DNA from: Bolinopsis microptera
Lineage: Eukaryota; Ctenophora; Tentaculata; Lobata; Bolinopsidae
Assembly: GCF_026151205.1 (NCBI RefSeq)
Contig: NC_087084.1
Coordinates: 3,442,845 to 3,506,844, forward strand
DNA length: 64,000 nt
Reading direction: 5' to 3'
Positions within the stretch are counted from its first letter, which is position 1, and the number at the start of each line of letters is the position of its first letter. Made by a program: the position numbers and the translations under genes. Shown here in pieces: positions 23,653 to 47,879 of this stretch. The notes below the pieces were generated by a model. That model did no database searches. It had not been told where the DNA came from and saw nothing but the letters and a program-made list of their open reading frames with translations.

Positions 23653-24911
23653 TTTGTTTCAGCTGATATTTTAAAATTAAATTTACCCCGATTAGGTATC
23701 AAAAGCAAAGTAATAGTGTTGCTACACAATAGTTTTTAACATAAAGTTATTTAAAATAAAAATAATATGTATTTATATCATAATCATAACCATACCCTCT
23801 CAAGAAAATCACAAAGTCAGATGTGTCTTTATCACTATCGAGAGATTCTACCCAGCATCAACAATCAAAATCAGGATCGAATATAAATACAGAATACAAA
23901 TGATTTTCATCTGCCACCGGTCCCACCCTTTGACTTTAATTCATCCAACTTAAAAGAGACTGAGACGGATAGCAGCTTCAAACGTCATTACATACTGTCT
24001 CTCGTTTCTATTTCTCATCAAATCCAGTACGCGTTATAAATACCATAAAAAACATAATAGTATTAGTAACTACTTTTCAAACAAGTGAAACACTCGAAAT
24101 ATGTGGCCGGCAGACGAATCGTTTCATGGAATATAGTTGAACAATAGTTCAAACTTCAAATTACAAATTATGTAATATCAAGTACAATTATGTAATATTA
24201 ATGACATGATATTCTTTTGTATTATATTTTTCTTTACATTTTACGTGAAGCTCAGTCGTGCGGTACGGGTAGTGTTTGGTGACACTAATGACAATGTCTA
24301 ATACATGTATTAATTGCACAAATGCAAAACTATTGCACCGATTGCGAAAGATACCTGGCCGGAGAGTCAGCAACCTGGAGCATGGAGAGAGGTTTGGAGA
24401 GAATTAACAATTCGAGTTCAAGGAGGTATTAATTATCAGCATCATAATTAGTATCATTAGTCACTAATAAATAAATAAGTAGTACCATGCAGTGGTAATG
24501 ACATAGTCATAATCTGTTTCACAGTGCAGCCATGATAGTGGTTATGTCTCAACACTAACATCGCGTACTTTTAGTGAAATGAAATATATTGTGTAATGCC
24601 AATGGTGAAAACTATGACTTAATTTCTGCAGAATATCACGAGGAATATAATAGTTAAGAATTTGACTTTTAGAAAACATGTTCATGACAACGACATACGA
24701 TGTGGTCGTTAAAATTCGATCTTCAATATATTCAGTCTCTAGCATCTAGACGCCATTCAAATTTGAAATTACTCTCCACTCATTTACATGTTTACCATTC
24801 CTCCATTTCATCGATCTGGATATATCTAGAAGAAATAAACAAACTTTTATTATCAAACATACTTATAGGCAAACACTGCAAATACTTATTAAGGTTTAAA
24901 GTGGAATTAGC
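23653..24911. other. non-coding stretch, no gene recognised
   Basis: AT-rich. The short minus-strand frames (24188-24373, 24542-24745) lack protein character and splice borders. Confidence 0.45.
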
Positions 24912-25041
24912 TTACCTGAGGACCTCAGGCTTTTCTGTTCATATAAACAAATTGTGCTTGTAGAATTTATATCATAAACCGATCATAAACCGATTGCAGA
25001 TGCGGCAGAAACAGAATGACAGGCTGAGCGCCGCCCAGTAA
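24912..25041 (+). mobile_element. TTAC...GTAA MITE, copy 2 (expanded)
   Basis: Starts TTACCTGAGGACCTCAGGCT and ends GGCTGAGCGCCGCCCAGTAA like the other copies, but the middle is about 50 bp longer and contains a repeated CATAAACCGAT. Confidence 0.65.
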
Positions 25042-26341
25042 GGAATAAGGATTGGCTTGAGGCCGAGATAAACAGTAAGAAAAGCTGACCTAATTCTAAT
25101 CAGCTGAAAATAAGTGGCATGGCAGGTGAGATTGTTTGTTGTTAACTTAATCTGCTTCCCTTATCACTTATAGTTATAGTTATATCACCATTCACCGTGT
25201 AACTGTAAGACTAAGGAGATGGTGCAGTGCTCGGTACATGCAGATAAAACATTGTTGTGAGTAGATAATAGTGAATGAATGGGGCCGCTCGTTGGCACGA
25301 GAACCACGTCATCCGCGTCTGCTTATGACATTAATAACTGTTTAGTGCAGTTGGATCTAGAAAATTAGTTAGAATAGAGCAGGAGGAAAAGAAATCAATT
25401 ATACATATATGTATATCAGTGTGTTGTATTTGGAATCTTAATACTGTTTAAATTTTATATCTTTATTCTATATTTATTATTTTATACTTATGTGAATGTC
25501 TAAGTCTATTTAAGACTATTTAAGTGTATTTTATGTAAAATCATTTATTACTTTTATGTTTTATTACTATTATATTCATATCAGACCTATAGTGAACAAA
25601 TAATAATATGTGTTGAAGGGATGACCCTGATAGTAGGTAGTGCGCCATCGACAGTGAGCCGCGCGTGCCGACTGTAGGATGGTTTTTTAGCGCTAATTTC
25701 GGCCAGCACAATTTTCTTCAAACAAATAGATATTGAGTATCCTTCCCGACCTCCGATTGCAACAAAAATTGGTAAGCTTACTCATAGACTTACAAGAAAA
25801 GTGTCCGAAAAATTTAAAGCATATCCAACCATCAGACATTATGTTACAGCTAAAAGCAGCTTAACGGGTGATACTCGTAAAATATCTCAATCTGTTCCAT
25901 ATATTGTGTATTGGCAATTGGACCGTCGACGAGTCCAACTCGGCGCGCGTCCTGGTAGGTTGTAAACCTACAAAAAGCAGCGTATTTTGCCCCATTTTGA
26001 TCACTATATGAATATCAACTCCGATATCCACCAAATTTTTCGGACAGTTGTGAAAGCTGTTAGGTAGGGGTATAGTGAATTGAAGGTGAACAGGTTTGCA
26101 AATATCTCACGGCCTGTATTAGTATCTTATAAAATATTTATACTGAGAGACGGGTAGTCGGTCGATTAATTTAAAGTCTTTATCAATTTAGAAAATATTA
26201 GGAGTCAGCGTAACAAGCTGAAAGTTGTAAGGTTTGTATGATTGAAATGTCTCACGGCGTGAAGCTGTAGTTAGTATTTTAAGCCGTTGTAAATTAGTAG
26301 TTATTTGGAATTGTGACGTTCCCGGTGGGAAAAGTAGTGGC
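25042..26341. other. non-coding stretch with an inverted-family repeat
   Basis: Mostly AT-rich. The block 25858-25970 (TTAACGGGTGATACTCGTAA, then GACGAGTCCAACTCGGCGCG and TAGGTTGTAAACCTAC) is the reverse complement of about 28542-28643. No gene is supported. Confidence 0.5.
25858..25970 (-). repeat. dispersed repeat GTAGGTTTACAACCTAC...CGAGTTGG, copy 1
   Basis: Near-exact reverse complement of 28542-28643; a third, more diverged copy lies at 50773-50870. The shared core CTCGGCGCGCGTCC is GC-rich against an AT-rich background. Termini were not defined. Confidence 0.7.
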
Positions 26342-27056
26342 TTGAAGATTGTTAAAGTTTCAAATTTATTAGAACTTATAGTTAAAAGAATACTTACAAT
26401 TATTTTAACAGCATTGATTTTTGATTATTGTGTTGACGAACTAGCCGAGGTGTTACAAGAGTGCCATGAGAATCAACTCCCCCTTCAACTCCCCAAAGAC
26501 CTGTCAACCAGCAGTCTACAAAAAGGGGAGCTCGCCTGCTGCTCGCCGCCTTCCGCCTTTCGCCTTCTGCATTCACCTGTTCCTATCATGGCCCGGGGTC
26601 TTGCTCTGCTGTATCCGTTCTCTCTCCACATGTTACTCATTTCTATTATAGGTTCGTAATTTAGATTAAGTTCTTAATCATGTTATTGTCATTGATTGCA
26701 TTCGTATCAAAAGGTTGATGTTAAAGATTAGTTCGTACTTAGGTCAATTTCCGTCGTATAATGCTTAATATGCTGTTAATATACATAATATCTCATCAGA
26801 TTCCTCGCACTACTAGTACTATCTGTTCCCGATAGATCCTTCCAGAATTAGGCTATGGAGTTCCTTTCCTGAGGTAAAAATCTTACGTAAACCTTAATCC
26901 ATCGTTCATAATCATAGCACTTTTCCACTTGTTAACGTTGACGATTGTAGTATTATAGTTATTTCCTGTGTACTAATTATTAGTTCTAATAGTTATTAAT
27001 TTCCAGGCAATATGACGGTGATACCCAACCCACTTGCTCTGCCTGTCCTCACCTAA
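26342..27056 (+). CDS. possible two-exon gene, weak
   Basis: The frame at 26342-26651 is open and reads DELAEVLQECHENQLPLQLP and further on, ending at a possible donor ATAG/GTTCGT. A second piece, 27007-27056, follows a TTTCCAG acceptor in the matching phase and reads NMTVIPNPLALPVLT before TAA. Base composition is richer in GC than the surroundings. Another frame of the first piece (from ATG 26466) is also open, so frame choice is uncertain and I recognise no family. Treat as a candidate only. Confidence 0.22.
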
Positions 27057-28416
27057 GCTCCACCAGTCGTATTGCTTCGTAAGTTTATTACGTCTTCATT
27101 AAGAGGTTCCTACGATAGATTTTCCCTTAATTTAACTTAATCAATCTGAATATTGTCACTACTTAAACGCTCCGTACTTATAATTATCTTACTTCAGATT
27201 GATTCCCCCCTCCTTCCTCGAGAACCGTTCGTCACTATGTTAGATCCTCGGGATGACCATGCAAGATGGTTCAGTTCTAGTTGACATTCCACTATATGAA
27301 AAGACCAGATCGCCACTTTATATTCTTATTCCTTGGTTAATAAATTATACTTATAGTGATTCTAGTTCGTAAGTTATCTAGAAGTAGGAAATTAATACCT
27401 ATATTCCGTATAATTAGTGTGGTCTATTAAATTTGTATTGATATATGATCTCTTCAGAGAGAGAGAGAGAGAACCGGAACAGCGACCTCGTGAATCATCC
27501 TATTTAATCGCTTCACCCTCGCCACATTCGCTACTACTTCAATTATTGGGGTAAATGGACATTAAGACTAAGTTATGAGATATGAGAGTTAAATTAATAT
27601 TGTAGTCCTATTTAACCCAATTATTTTACAACCCTTTATTAATTTGTTTTAATTGGTTATCTTCCAGATATAAATTCACCTTAAATTCTGAAATCCATAA
27701 TTACAATAGAAATTACTGTCCTAAAATTGTATCTGTACAAAGAGAGTTTGGGCTGGGACTACTTCCCCGAGAGAGTCTCAAACCGGAGGTATTCCATAAT
27801 ATCGGAACCTGAATTTCCATACTCTAGTTAAAAGGAGCCCATTATACGTAGTTAAATTAATGTCATCTAAATTTAATGAAATATAATAAATAAATAATCT
27901 CTAGAAGTCATGGAAAATTGGAGCATTAAATAGGCCGTTAAGTAAGTTGTCGTGCTGAAACCCGAGTACGCCTCTTAACAAAAGCCCTATTTGCTATTAG
28001 TATTTGAAGGTCTTCGCCAATTTTCAGAATGATCTCATTCAAGGAACCGAATAATACGACAAAAATCAACGAATTTGGTCAAATTACGCGACTTTTACCA
28101 TTTTGCATTTACAGCTATTTTTGCTCCAAAAGCTGCGCAGCATCAAATATGGCACCTAGGCGAAACTCACTGATCTTTCCAAAAAGGTATGACAAATTTG
28201 GTATTGTGAAAATTCTCACAGTCTTTAGAAAACAGTGGCACAAAAATTTTAAAAATCCGAGCAAGTTTATTTTGATCGTGCACCCCCTACTGATAGTGAT
28301 AACAAATCTTTTTCCGTGGTTCTAAAATAAATATGTTGTTGTTGATGACATGGACAGAAACAAATTTTGCAGAAAATTCGGGAAAAGAAATTAACCGCGA
28401 TGAATCGGCCATCGGG
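27057..28416. other. non-coding stretch
   Basis: AT-rich with a short GA repeat at 27457-27473. A 98-codon plus-strand frame at 28029-28325 has neither splice borders nor recognisable protein character. Confidence 0.4.
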
Positions 28417-28495
28417 TTACTGGGCGGCGCTCAGCCTGTCATTCCGCCGAATCTTTGTTATGTTTATGAACATAATAGCCTGGGGTCCCCAGGTA
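28417..28495 (-). mobile_element. TTAC...GTAA MITE, copy 3
   Basis: TTACTGGGCGGCGCTCAGCC at the left and CCTGGGGTCCCCAGGTAA at the right, 79 bp, in the orientation opposite to copy 1. Confidence 0.75.
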
Positions 28496-28541
28496 ACCAT
28501 CGGGGTTTGCGGTAATGGCAAATGGGTAAATCAGTTGTCAC

Positions 28542-28643
28542 ACGTTGTAGGTTTACAACCTACCAGGACGCGCGCCGAGTTGGACTCGTCGACGGTCCAA
28601 TATATGGAACAGATATTTTACGAGTATCACCCGTTAAGTCACA
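28542..28643 (+). repeat. dispersed repeat GTAGGTTTACAACCTAC...CGAGTTGG, copy 2
   Basis: Reverse complement of the copy at 25.9 kb, with the same order of blocks ending in GAGTATCACCCGTTAAG. Confidence 0.7.
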
Positions 28644-28799
28644 CGTTGACCTTGTAGAACTAAAACTGCCGCGCAGTACAAGTAGTAAAACGACAATGAG
28701 GGTCACATGATGAACGTAATACAATTACAAGGTAAATCAGGGTTTTTGGTTTTACTATGCAATAATTTTGAGAACTGTGGTGTGGGTTGATACATGTTA

Positions 28800-28990
28800 C
28801 GTATCCCATTGATATTGTCATACGTTGTATGACCCCCCTGTAGCGTCACTATAGTGAAACGACCGTGGGGGTCACCACGTGATACAAGGTTGATACATGT
28901 TACGTATCGCCGCCGCGAATCCGCGAAGCGGCGGCGCGCGCTTCGCGCGCGAAAAGTGGCATGCAACGTACAACGTATGTCAAGATGTGG
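28800..28990. repeat. GTCATACGTTGTATGAC repeat family, copy 1
   Basis: Contains TCATACGTTGTATGACCC, CACTATAGTGAAACGACCGT and a GC-rich palindromic block (GGCGGCGCGCGCTTCGCGCG). Related copies occur at about 30824-30925, 50255-50338 and 57295-57378, with a fragment near 50910-50935. These GC-rich islands in AT-rich DNA are likely ends of one DNA-transposon family. Confidence 0.6.
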
Positions 28991-29313
28991 GCTGTTTTGT
29001 GTTTGTATTCAGCAGATTAAGGAGGAGTCGCAGTGAAAAATATATATCACTATCAGGTATGGAGTCAAAGTTTCAGCTGAAACCATCATGGTGCATGGTT
29101 GTTTTTATTTGAAAAATACATTTGAATTTTGTTCCGTTTTCCGCTTTTTCAACTTTGCTATTGAGTACCAACATAAACATTTTAAAGAACTTATGGCATG
29201 GGCAATTTTGCAAGGTTGGCGCTTATCCAAATAGGGAAACTAGTAGACCTTTCTAATTGCAGCATCAGTTGCAGTGTTGCACATTGCACAAGTCCTGCCC
29301 CTGGAAGGTTGCC

Positions 29314-29343
29314 CGGCCACGTGCTGCCGGCAGCACGTGGCCG
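29314..29343. repeat. perfect 30-bp palindrome
   Basis: CGGCCACGTGCTGCC is followed directly by its exact reverse complement, with no spacer. A related CCCACGTGCTGCC lies at about 31157. Contains two CACGTG E-box cores. Confidence 0.85.
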
Positions 29344-29425
29344 ATCACACGTACATTACTCATACATGAGTCATAGCAGTAGCACCGACAACCGACCAAG
29401 CACGAAATAGTACTTAGGCCTAGGG

Positions 29426-29502
29426 TTACTGGGCGGCGCTCAGCCTGTCATTCCGCCGAATCTTTATGTTTATGAACATAATAGCCTGGGGTCCTCAGGT
29501 AA
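29426..29502 (-). mobile_element. TTAC...GTAA MITE, copy 4
   Basis: Same layout as copy 3: TTACTGGGCGGCGCTCAGCC to GGGGTCCTCAGGTAA. It abuts the next MITE at 29507. Confidence 0.75.
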
Positions 29503-29506
29503 GCCT

Positions 29507-29640
29507 AGGGGCCATCTACTAGTATTACTACTTAGGACGTCCGCCGAAATCGTAGATTTTCAGATCACCACCCCCCCCCCTGTCCGGGTGTGTCCGAATT
29601 TTCAAAACCACCCCCTCCCCCGGACGTACGGATTTCCAGC
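29507..29640. mobile_element. CCATCTACTTAGGA MITE, copy 2 (decayed)
   Basis: Begins GGGGCCATCTACTAGT, carries ACTTAGGACGTCC and CCCCCTGTCCGG, and has lost the matching right terminus. Confidence 0.55.
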
Positions 29641-29650
29641 TACTTTTAAA

Positions 29651-30300
29651 AGTACAGTTGTGGAACACAACAAGAAAATTGAGAATAATCTTGTGCGAGG
29701 GTAGGGACCCAGATGTCGTTTCTAACCCAAATAAACTTTAAGGAGGCTTCTCATCAGTAGCCGTACCTCCTTACTCGGTTTCTGAACTGGAATTCTATTT
29801 CTATGGGCTTCCAGACGGCCAGACCGAGTATTACCATCCCATCCTTCTATACTAGAGTCCATCACAAGTAGCACCCACCTTGAAGATCTTTGACACCCAG
29901 ACACACCCCATTGGCGAACAAACTTTGGATATAATCTTACATGCTCCCGAAGGAATCCGTGGTTTATGGTCTTTCTCATCGTCACCAGCACTTTCACTAG
30001 AGAGTAGAGTCACCAGCGCTTTCACTGTAGTCATCAGCCCAATCACTGAAGTGTACAGAAGTACAGTTGTGGAACACAACAAGAAAATTGAGAATAATCT
30101 TGTGCGAGGGTAGGGACCCAGAGGCCAGATGTCGTTATTCTAACCCAAATAAACTTTAAGGAGGCTTCTCACCAGTAGCTGTACCTCCTTACTCAGTTTC
30201 TGAACTGGAATTCTATGGGCTTCCAGACGGCCAGACCGAGTATTACCATCCCATCCTTCTAGAGTTCATCACAAGCTTAGCACCCACCTTGAAGATCTTG
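29651..30300. repeat. tandem duplication, ~240 bp copies 409 bp apart
   Basis: 29651-29889 and 30060-30299 are near-identical direct copies (AGTACAGTTGTGGAACACAA to CACCTTGAAGATCTT), with small indels. Between them, three frames are open: plus 29880-30113, minus 29722-29997 and minus 29852-30082. The last has a hydrophobic start and ends with four cysteines (GACKIISKVCSPMGCVW), so it could be an exon of a small secreted peptide, but no splice border decides among the three. Confidence 0.6.
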
Positions 30301-30389
30301 AAATGAAACCAACTCAAATTCATTGCTATTGTTAATAAAATTCAAAGAGTTGAAATAAATGAAACTTTTTCGTTAATTCTGCCAAAATT

Positions 30390-30498
30390 TCCGGACGTCC
30401 GGATTTTCTGAAACCACCCCTCTCCCCCTGTCCGGATTTGTCCGAAATTCCAAAACCACCCCTTCCCTATTTGCCGGACGTCCTAAGTAGACGGCCCC
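30390..30498. mobile_element. CCATCTACTTAGGA MITE, copy 3 (left end decayed)
   Basis: Ends GGACGTCCTAAGTAGACGGCC and carries CCCCCTGTCCGGATTTGTCC as in copies 1 and 2. Confidence 0.6.
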
Positions 30499-31254
30499 TT
30501 ACCACGCGCCTCCAATGTGGATTGTGCAGGGATGTCCGACTTTAAACCAATTTATAGCTTAATTGACGATGTCAATCCTTCGCAGATCGGCGTGGCCCAG
30601 TCTAGTAGTAGTAGTGCAATATGCATCTTGCCGATCTAACGAAGAAACATTAATTGTGATTTGATGCGCGGAGCGGCCCAGAAGTTGGTAGTGCATTGCA
30701 TGGCACTACAACCAATTAGCTAAATTCGTGCGGCTAGCCCGCAATATAGTCATAGAGCCGCAACTATATTACATATTAGGCGTGTCCACTGTCCAATACC
30801 TGTTTTACCGGTATAGCTTTGCTTTGTCATACGTTGTATGACCCGTCTGTATCGTAGAAACTCTACAGGGGTAGAGTTCCACTATAGTGAAACGACGATG
30901 GGGGTCACGACGTGATACAAGCTTTGCTTTAACATTCATCTAACCGGGCCGTGAGTTTTCCATTTTGAGTCTTGAAACTTTATTGAACAATTATGGCCAT
31001 AATTTTAACTTATAACACGGATAAATTTGAAAAAAGAAAAAAAGAAACATTTTGAAGTGTCGTAAATAAATATAAAACATATTTCAAAGGAGCTAACACA
31101 TAAGTCTCACTAGTACCGATATATATTATTACTCATCATACACACTAACACCTTGCCCACGTGCTGCCCCGCGCGCGCAGCGGCGGGTATCAAAAAATTA
31201 AGTCTCGTGACGTAAGACAAACGAACACATACAAATCTTCCTTTTTACCTTCGA
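30499..31254. other. non-coding stretch with repeat-family fragments
   Basis: Contains a GTCATACGTTGTATGAC family copy at 30824-30925 and a CACGTGCTGCC fragment. No gene is supported. Confidence 0.5.
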
Positions 31255-32580
31255 ACATGGCAAAACTACTTTATATGGTAATGTATTATGTAATATGTAA
31301 CCATAGCAACACTACCTCATATGGTAATGTGATTGTAACCATAGCGACACTACTTTATATGGCAACCACTAACCATGTACCCAAATGGGATATGGTAGTT
31401 TCATATTTTTATCTAAACGAAATGCCCGAAAAACGTAACAAAGCATTAAAATCATACAGCAAACTGCAAAGATTTGAATTTGGCGGCTGAAACTTAAAAG
31501 GGCTTGTTTACATATTAATTTATTACGAAAATTTAAGCCAGGTTTTTATCATTTCAATTTTTAGACCATACCCACCGTGATCCATCACTCTTGTTAGGGT
31601 AACATGCGAACAATCCCAAGTTAAATGTTAAAATTAGAAGGAAATCAGTATTTTTTCAATTATCTCAACCGCCAATTTCAAATGTTTCCACTTAAAATAC
31701 ACTAATAATAATAAAATAATAATAATAATAAAATAATAATAATAATAAAACGACAAAATATATCCGTTTAATCCGTTTAATGGTGATCTAACACTACCTT
31801 ATATTATATGTCACCATAGCAACGACACCAAAAACCAAATCCGGCACTTGTTGCTTCACAATTTCTCTGATACTGAATGGAATCAGACATCAGTGATGAC
31901 CGATGGTATGATTAAAGCAAATACTTGCTTACTTAAACAGAACATTTTTTTACAAAATCATCAAATGAGACTCAATAGTCAATAACAGTACATAATTACA
32001 AATTAATCAGACTACCTTATATGATAGTGTTACCTTAGCAACACTACCTAACTACCTTATAATATGGTATAGTAATGTAACCTTAGTTATCTTACTATCT
32101 ATAAAGCGAGACTTCCCGCGAAAACCGTGAGAGATAAACCATTCAAATTTTCTTGACTGGGTCGAATGCTTTTATGGCCTTTTGACCAGTATAAAGAAAT
32201 TAAAAATTGGCCAAGGAATAAGAATTTTAGCTCCCGAAATTGGTGTCAAAATCACTGAATAAATAATTATTGTTGTCTCCTGACGCCACTTCAGGGTTAG
32301 CCGGGTTCCTGCTAGTATAACTTTAGCAACGCTACCTTATATGGTTATGTAACCATAGCAGCGCTATCTTATATGTTTATATAACCAACACTACCTTGGG
32401 TATTATAACTAAAGCAACGCTACCTTATTTGGTAACTTAACAACAGTAACATTACCCTGTATAGTGTATGGTAACGCAACCATAGCAGCACTACCTTATC
32501 TGGTAACGTAACCATAGCAACACTACCTTATTTGGTAACGTAACCATAACAACACTACCTTACATGGTAATGTAACATAA
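31255..32580 (+). repeat. degenerate minisatellite, accatagcaacactacctta type
   Basis: Interrupted clusters of a ~33 bp unit (CATAGCAACACTACCTTATA followed by TGGTAATGTAAC) at 31260-31375, 31785-31830, 32005-32090 and 32310-32580. An (AAT)n run lies at 31697-31750. The array ends at the last exon of the ten-exon gene, so it forms that gene's 3' flank. The 109-codon frame at 31161-31490 is a translation of the repeat. Confidence 0.75.
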
Positions 32581-32585
32581 TCACA

Positions 32586-44875
<12,290 letters not shown>

Positions 44876-45022
44876 TCTTAAAGGGAGAATTTCGTTATTA
44901 AGTCATGTAATAAATAACTAAATAAAATGTAATATTGATTACACGAAGATGTAAATTATGATGTAAATAATGCATAATAAGTTGCTCCAGAATTTTAAGC
45001 TCAATGAAATATTGAGAGAATA

Positions 45023-45652
45023 ATGAAGAAGAGAATAATGAGAAGATTTATACCTAAAGAGCTGTATAATGACCTCTACCACACCCTCCTCGAATCTCAT
45101 CTAGGATATGGGATCTCAGTGTGGGGAGGCATATCGAACAATAGGCTTGAACCAATATTTAAAATTCAAAAAAAGTGCACTCGTATTCTATTTGGTGATC
45201 AAGAGGCATACAGTAATAAGTTCAAAACATGTGCTAGAACCCGCCCAATTGGATCCCAAAAACTCGGAGCCGACTTCTATAAACGAGAATCAAGTAAACC
45301 CCTTCTCAGCAGAAACAAAATACTCTGCGTGCATAATTTGTATAAGTACCACTGTCTACTTGAAATGTTTAAAATAATCAAACTTCACACTCCAATACCG
45401 ATGTACAATTTATTTCAAAAGTCACCCCGACGTGATAACTACTTTATTAACCCCGCTGCAACCAATTTGTTTGTATATAAAACCTCGAATATGTGGAATA
45501 AATTCCTTAAACCTTCTAGTAAGATTGACTTCTCGTCCCCAATTGCACTTGTTAAAGGTCGCATTAAAACTATGCTACTCAATGCTCAAAAAGCTGGAAA
45601 CACTGATGAATGGTCAGAACTCAACTTTGATGGAAATGACATGTGCCTATAA
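45023..45652 (+). pseudogene. 5'-truncated LINE, C-terminal part of the RT protein
   Basis: The open frame matches the last ~200 residues of the LINE protein at 52-55 kb in order: LLESHLGYGISVWGG, RILFGDQEAY, KFKTCARTRPIGSQKL and a basic C-terminus, with many substitutions. Endonuclease and polymerase domains are absent, so this is a dead-on-arrival insertion of a related subfamily. Its 5' break lies about 150 bp from the start codon of the divergently transcribed ten-exon gene. Confidence 0.85.
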
Positions 45653-46374
45653 TTAAGAACACACAAACTAGTCCATATAGATTTCATACTACACACACAA
45701 AATAACACACACAATACACACCACAGTCAAACATAGAAACTATATATTCACGCATGTAACACAAAACACTGATCAGCTCATCCGCTTTACACTAGTGTCT
45801 GGACTTGTCTGGAGTGTTCGTCTGGAACGTGGGACGGACTCACAAATATATTGTGTAAACGTAGCGCGCGAAACTTAAATATTGTATAACTCTATCATTT
45901 CATTACCCAGCGTGATTTACCGCGCCAGAATAATGAAATGAAGCCGCGCTATATCCGTGAACCTACAGTGACTTATATTTTATATTTTGTATCTCTTACT
46001 ACGTAACGCGAAATTAAGTTGTATCACACTCCCGGTTTTGGACCCCAATGTTAACCTTGCAGCAACTGTGTCAGCCCAATATACTCTAGAAGTATGATCA
46101 CACTTATTTTAATGAACAAAAGACCCATAATTAATATAATCAGATACTCGTCAACAGCAGCAGTTTCCTTACGTGTGATGTGTTGTCCTTCTCCTTTCTG
46201 TGTCCCTGTCGTTTTGTTTTGTGAAATGTATTGTAGTAGTGTTTTAATATTTAAATCGAACGCAACTCAATAGTTAATAATAACAAACACAAATACTATT
46301 TTAAATAATTGATTAATATCGATTTATATACGAACCAAACATTAATTAATCTTTAATAACCTTTTATATATGTG
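45653..46374. other. non-coding stretch
   Basis: The start is the LINE 3' tail (ACACACA-rich). Beyond it a short inverted motif TCATTTCATTA/TAATGAAATGA with CGCG context lies at about 45893-45942. No gene is seen. Confidence 0.45.
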
Positions 46375-46631
46375 TTAAACGATCCAGGGCATATCTAAAA
46401 TTCGATAATGAACTTCATATATTATTAGTGCCACGTGCTGATAAATATTCTGGGAATCAATCCACCCAATCGTGGCGATAACATATTTTTGTGCTTGGCC
46501 TGTTTTAGGTTTGAGTTTGTGCTCCAAAAGTGGTAAATCGGGTGCTAGTAAAGCTCTTGCAGGCAACTGGCTCCTTTTGCCAACTGCTTTTGGTTTAAGC
46601 GCTGACTCACATTTGGAACTGGCACTGGTAT
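46375..46631 (-). CDS. possible terminal exon, unknown protein
   Basis: On the minus strand an ATTATACCAG acceptor at 46632 is followed by an 85-codon open frame: SSKCESALKPKAVGKRSQLP, then ARALLAPDLPLLEHKLKPKT, then GQAQKYVIATIGWID, ending at TAA 46375. The FQARAFLAP frame in the duplicated block at 51.9 and 55.9 kb resembles its ARALLAP region, so this may be an old repeat-borne coding piece rather than a host gene. No family recognised. Confidence 0.3.
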
Positions 46632-46719
46632 AATTGTAATATCCTACGAAGTCAGCATGCTATATTATTTTGCAAAACTCGTTTAATATCTTGACAATAT
46701 TTAAAGTTTATGGTTTTAG

Positions 46720-46835
46720 GTTTAGGCGCGGCGCACGCACCGCTTATATGTTATAGCTCATTCAGCTTCTGTTTTCAGCGCTGTGTTGCTACACACTGTA
46801 TAGCATGTGGGTCAAGCGCGGTGCCGCGCCTAAAC
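46720..46835. mobile_element. short MITE with GTTTAGGCGCGGC ends
   Basis: GTTTAGGCGCGGC at the left is matched by GCCGCGCCTAAAC at the right, ~116 bp apart. The GC-rich ends stand out from the AT-rich background. Confidence 0.6.
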
Positions 46836-47684
46836 AGCAAAAGAGTTATTTATTTTAAAATTTATTTTTGTATCTCAAAAATGATGTAAAGTTTTTAATA
46901 TGACGAAGAATTAAAGCTATTTCCGTACAGCCTAAGTGCTAAGCATGCTCGTTAGAAAAACTATGAACAATGAACATAACATGCTAGCTTTCTTTATTTT
47001 GTAAGTCGCGTCGGCTGACATCTTGGGTTGTACTGGATGTAACAAGTTTATTATCGGATGTCTACTTATATTTATTATGATATCATTATTCATTGTAATG
47101 GCAATAAAATTTAAATTTTGTTTTACTTAAAATTTTGTTTTACTTATTGTATTTAAGTGCAACGGTATCAGTTAGTTTGATTTTTCACTGTATCTGTAAT
47201 TTAAATCATCATTAAATGAGGCTGTTACACCTGGTGAGCAGCCCAAAAAAGATGTTATAATTTTCTTCTTAAAAAAACTAACTAATATTACCATGTAATT
47301 GTATTTTAGCATTCTTTCAACACAAAAAAACAACAAATAAATTGAGAAGAGACAATTCGTTCTGAGAAAAGACAAAATTGACTGAGATAATTGAGTACTA
47401 AGAACACATATAGAACAGTAATACCCTGGTTTTTTGGTTCCCCAATTTTTTAAACAAACCCTGATTTATCATAGCCTTTCTTCACTTTACTTTACTTTTT
47501 CTTATTCAACCAAGTATATACTAGCCATACACATTACACTGTGCGAACAACCAAAAACCTGATCTGACATTTGCCAAAAACCTAGATTAATCATGACAGC
47601 TACCTCTTCTCCAAAAATAATTTAAGTCAAAAAATATTATACACAAATAAATTCGGCATTCGTAATTTGAAAAAAAAAGAAAAA
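46836..47684. other. non-coding stretch
   Basis: AT-rich, with A-runs. No gene or repeat family is recognised. Confidence 0.45.
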
Positions 47685-47801
47685 AGGGGGGACCCCCAAC
47701 CCATGTAGCTGATACACCTCACAGCAAGTAGACCAAAGTGGATCTTGCTTGTGAAGGGTGTATCAACTACCCGCCGAGGCGGTGGGTTGGGAGTCCCCCC
47801 T
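47685..47801. mobile_element. foldback element with GGGGGGACCCCCAACCC arms
   Basis: AGGGGGGACCCCCAACCC pairs with GGGTTGGGAGTCCCCCCT, and an inner stem pairs GATACACC...AGCAAG with CTTGCTTGTGAAGGGTGTATC, so almost the whole 117 bp can fold into one hairpin. Confidence 0.65.
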
Positions 47802-47879
47802 GGGATCATTTCGTCCGTAAAATTTTACACATTATAAAAGCTACAATAAATTATCTATAAATTCGTAATTGTCTAACTA

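Noticed and set aside
28029-28325. 98-codon plus-strand frame
   Set aside because: AT-rich, no splice borders or promoter, amino-acid pattern not protein-like.
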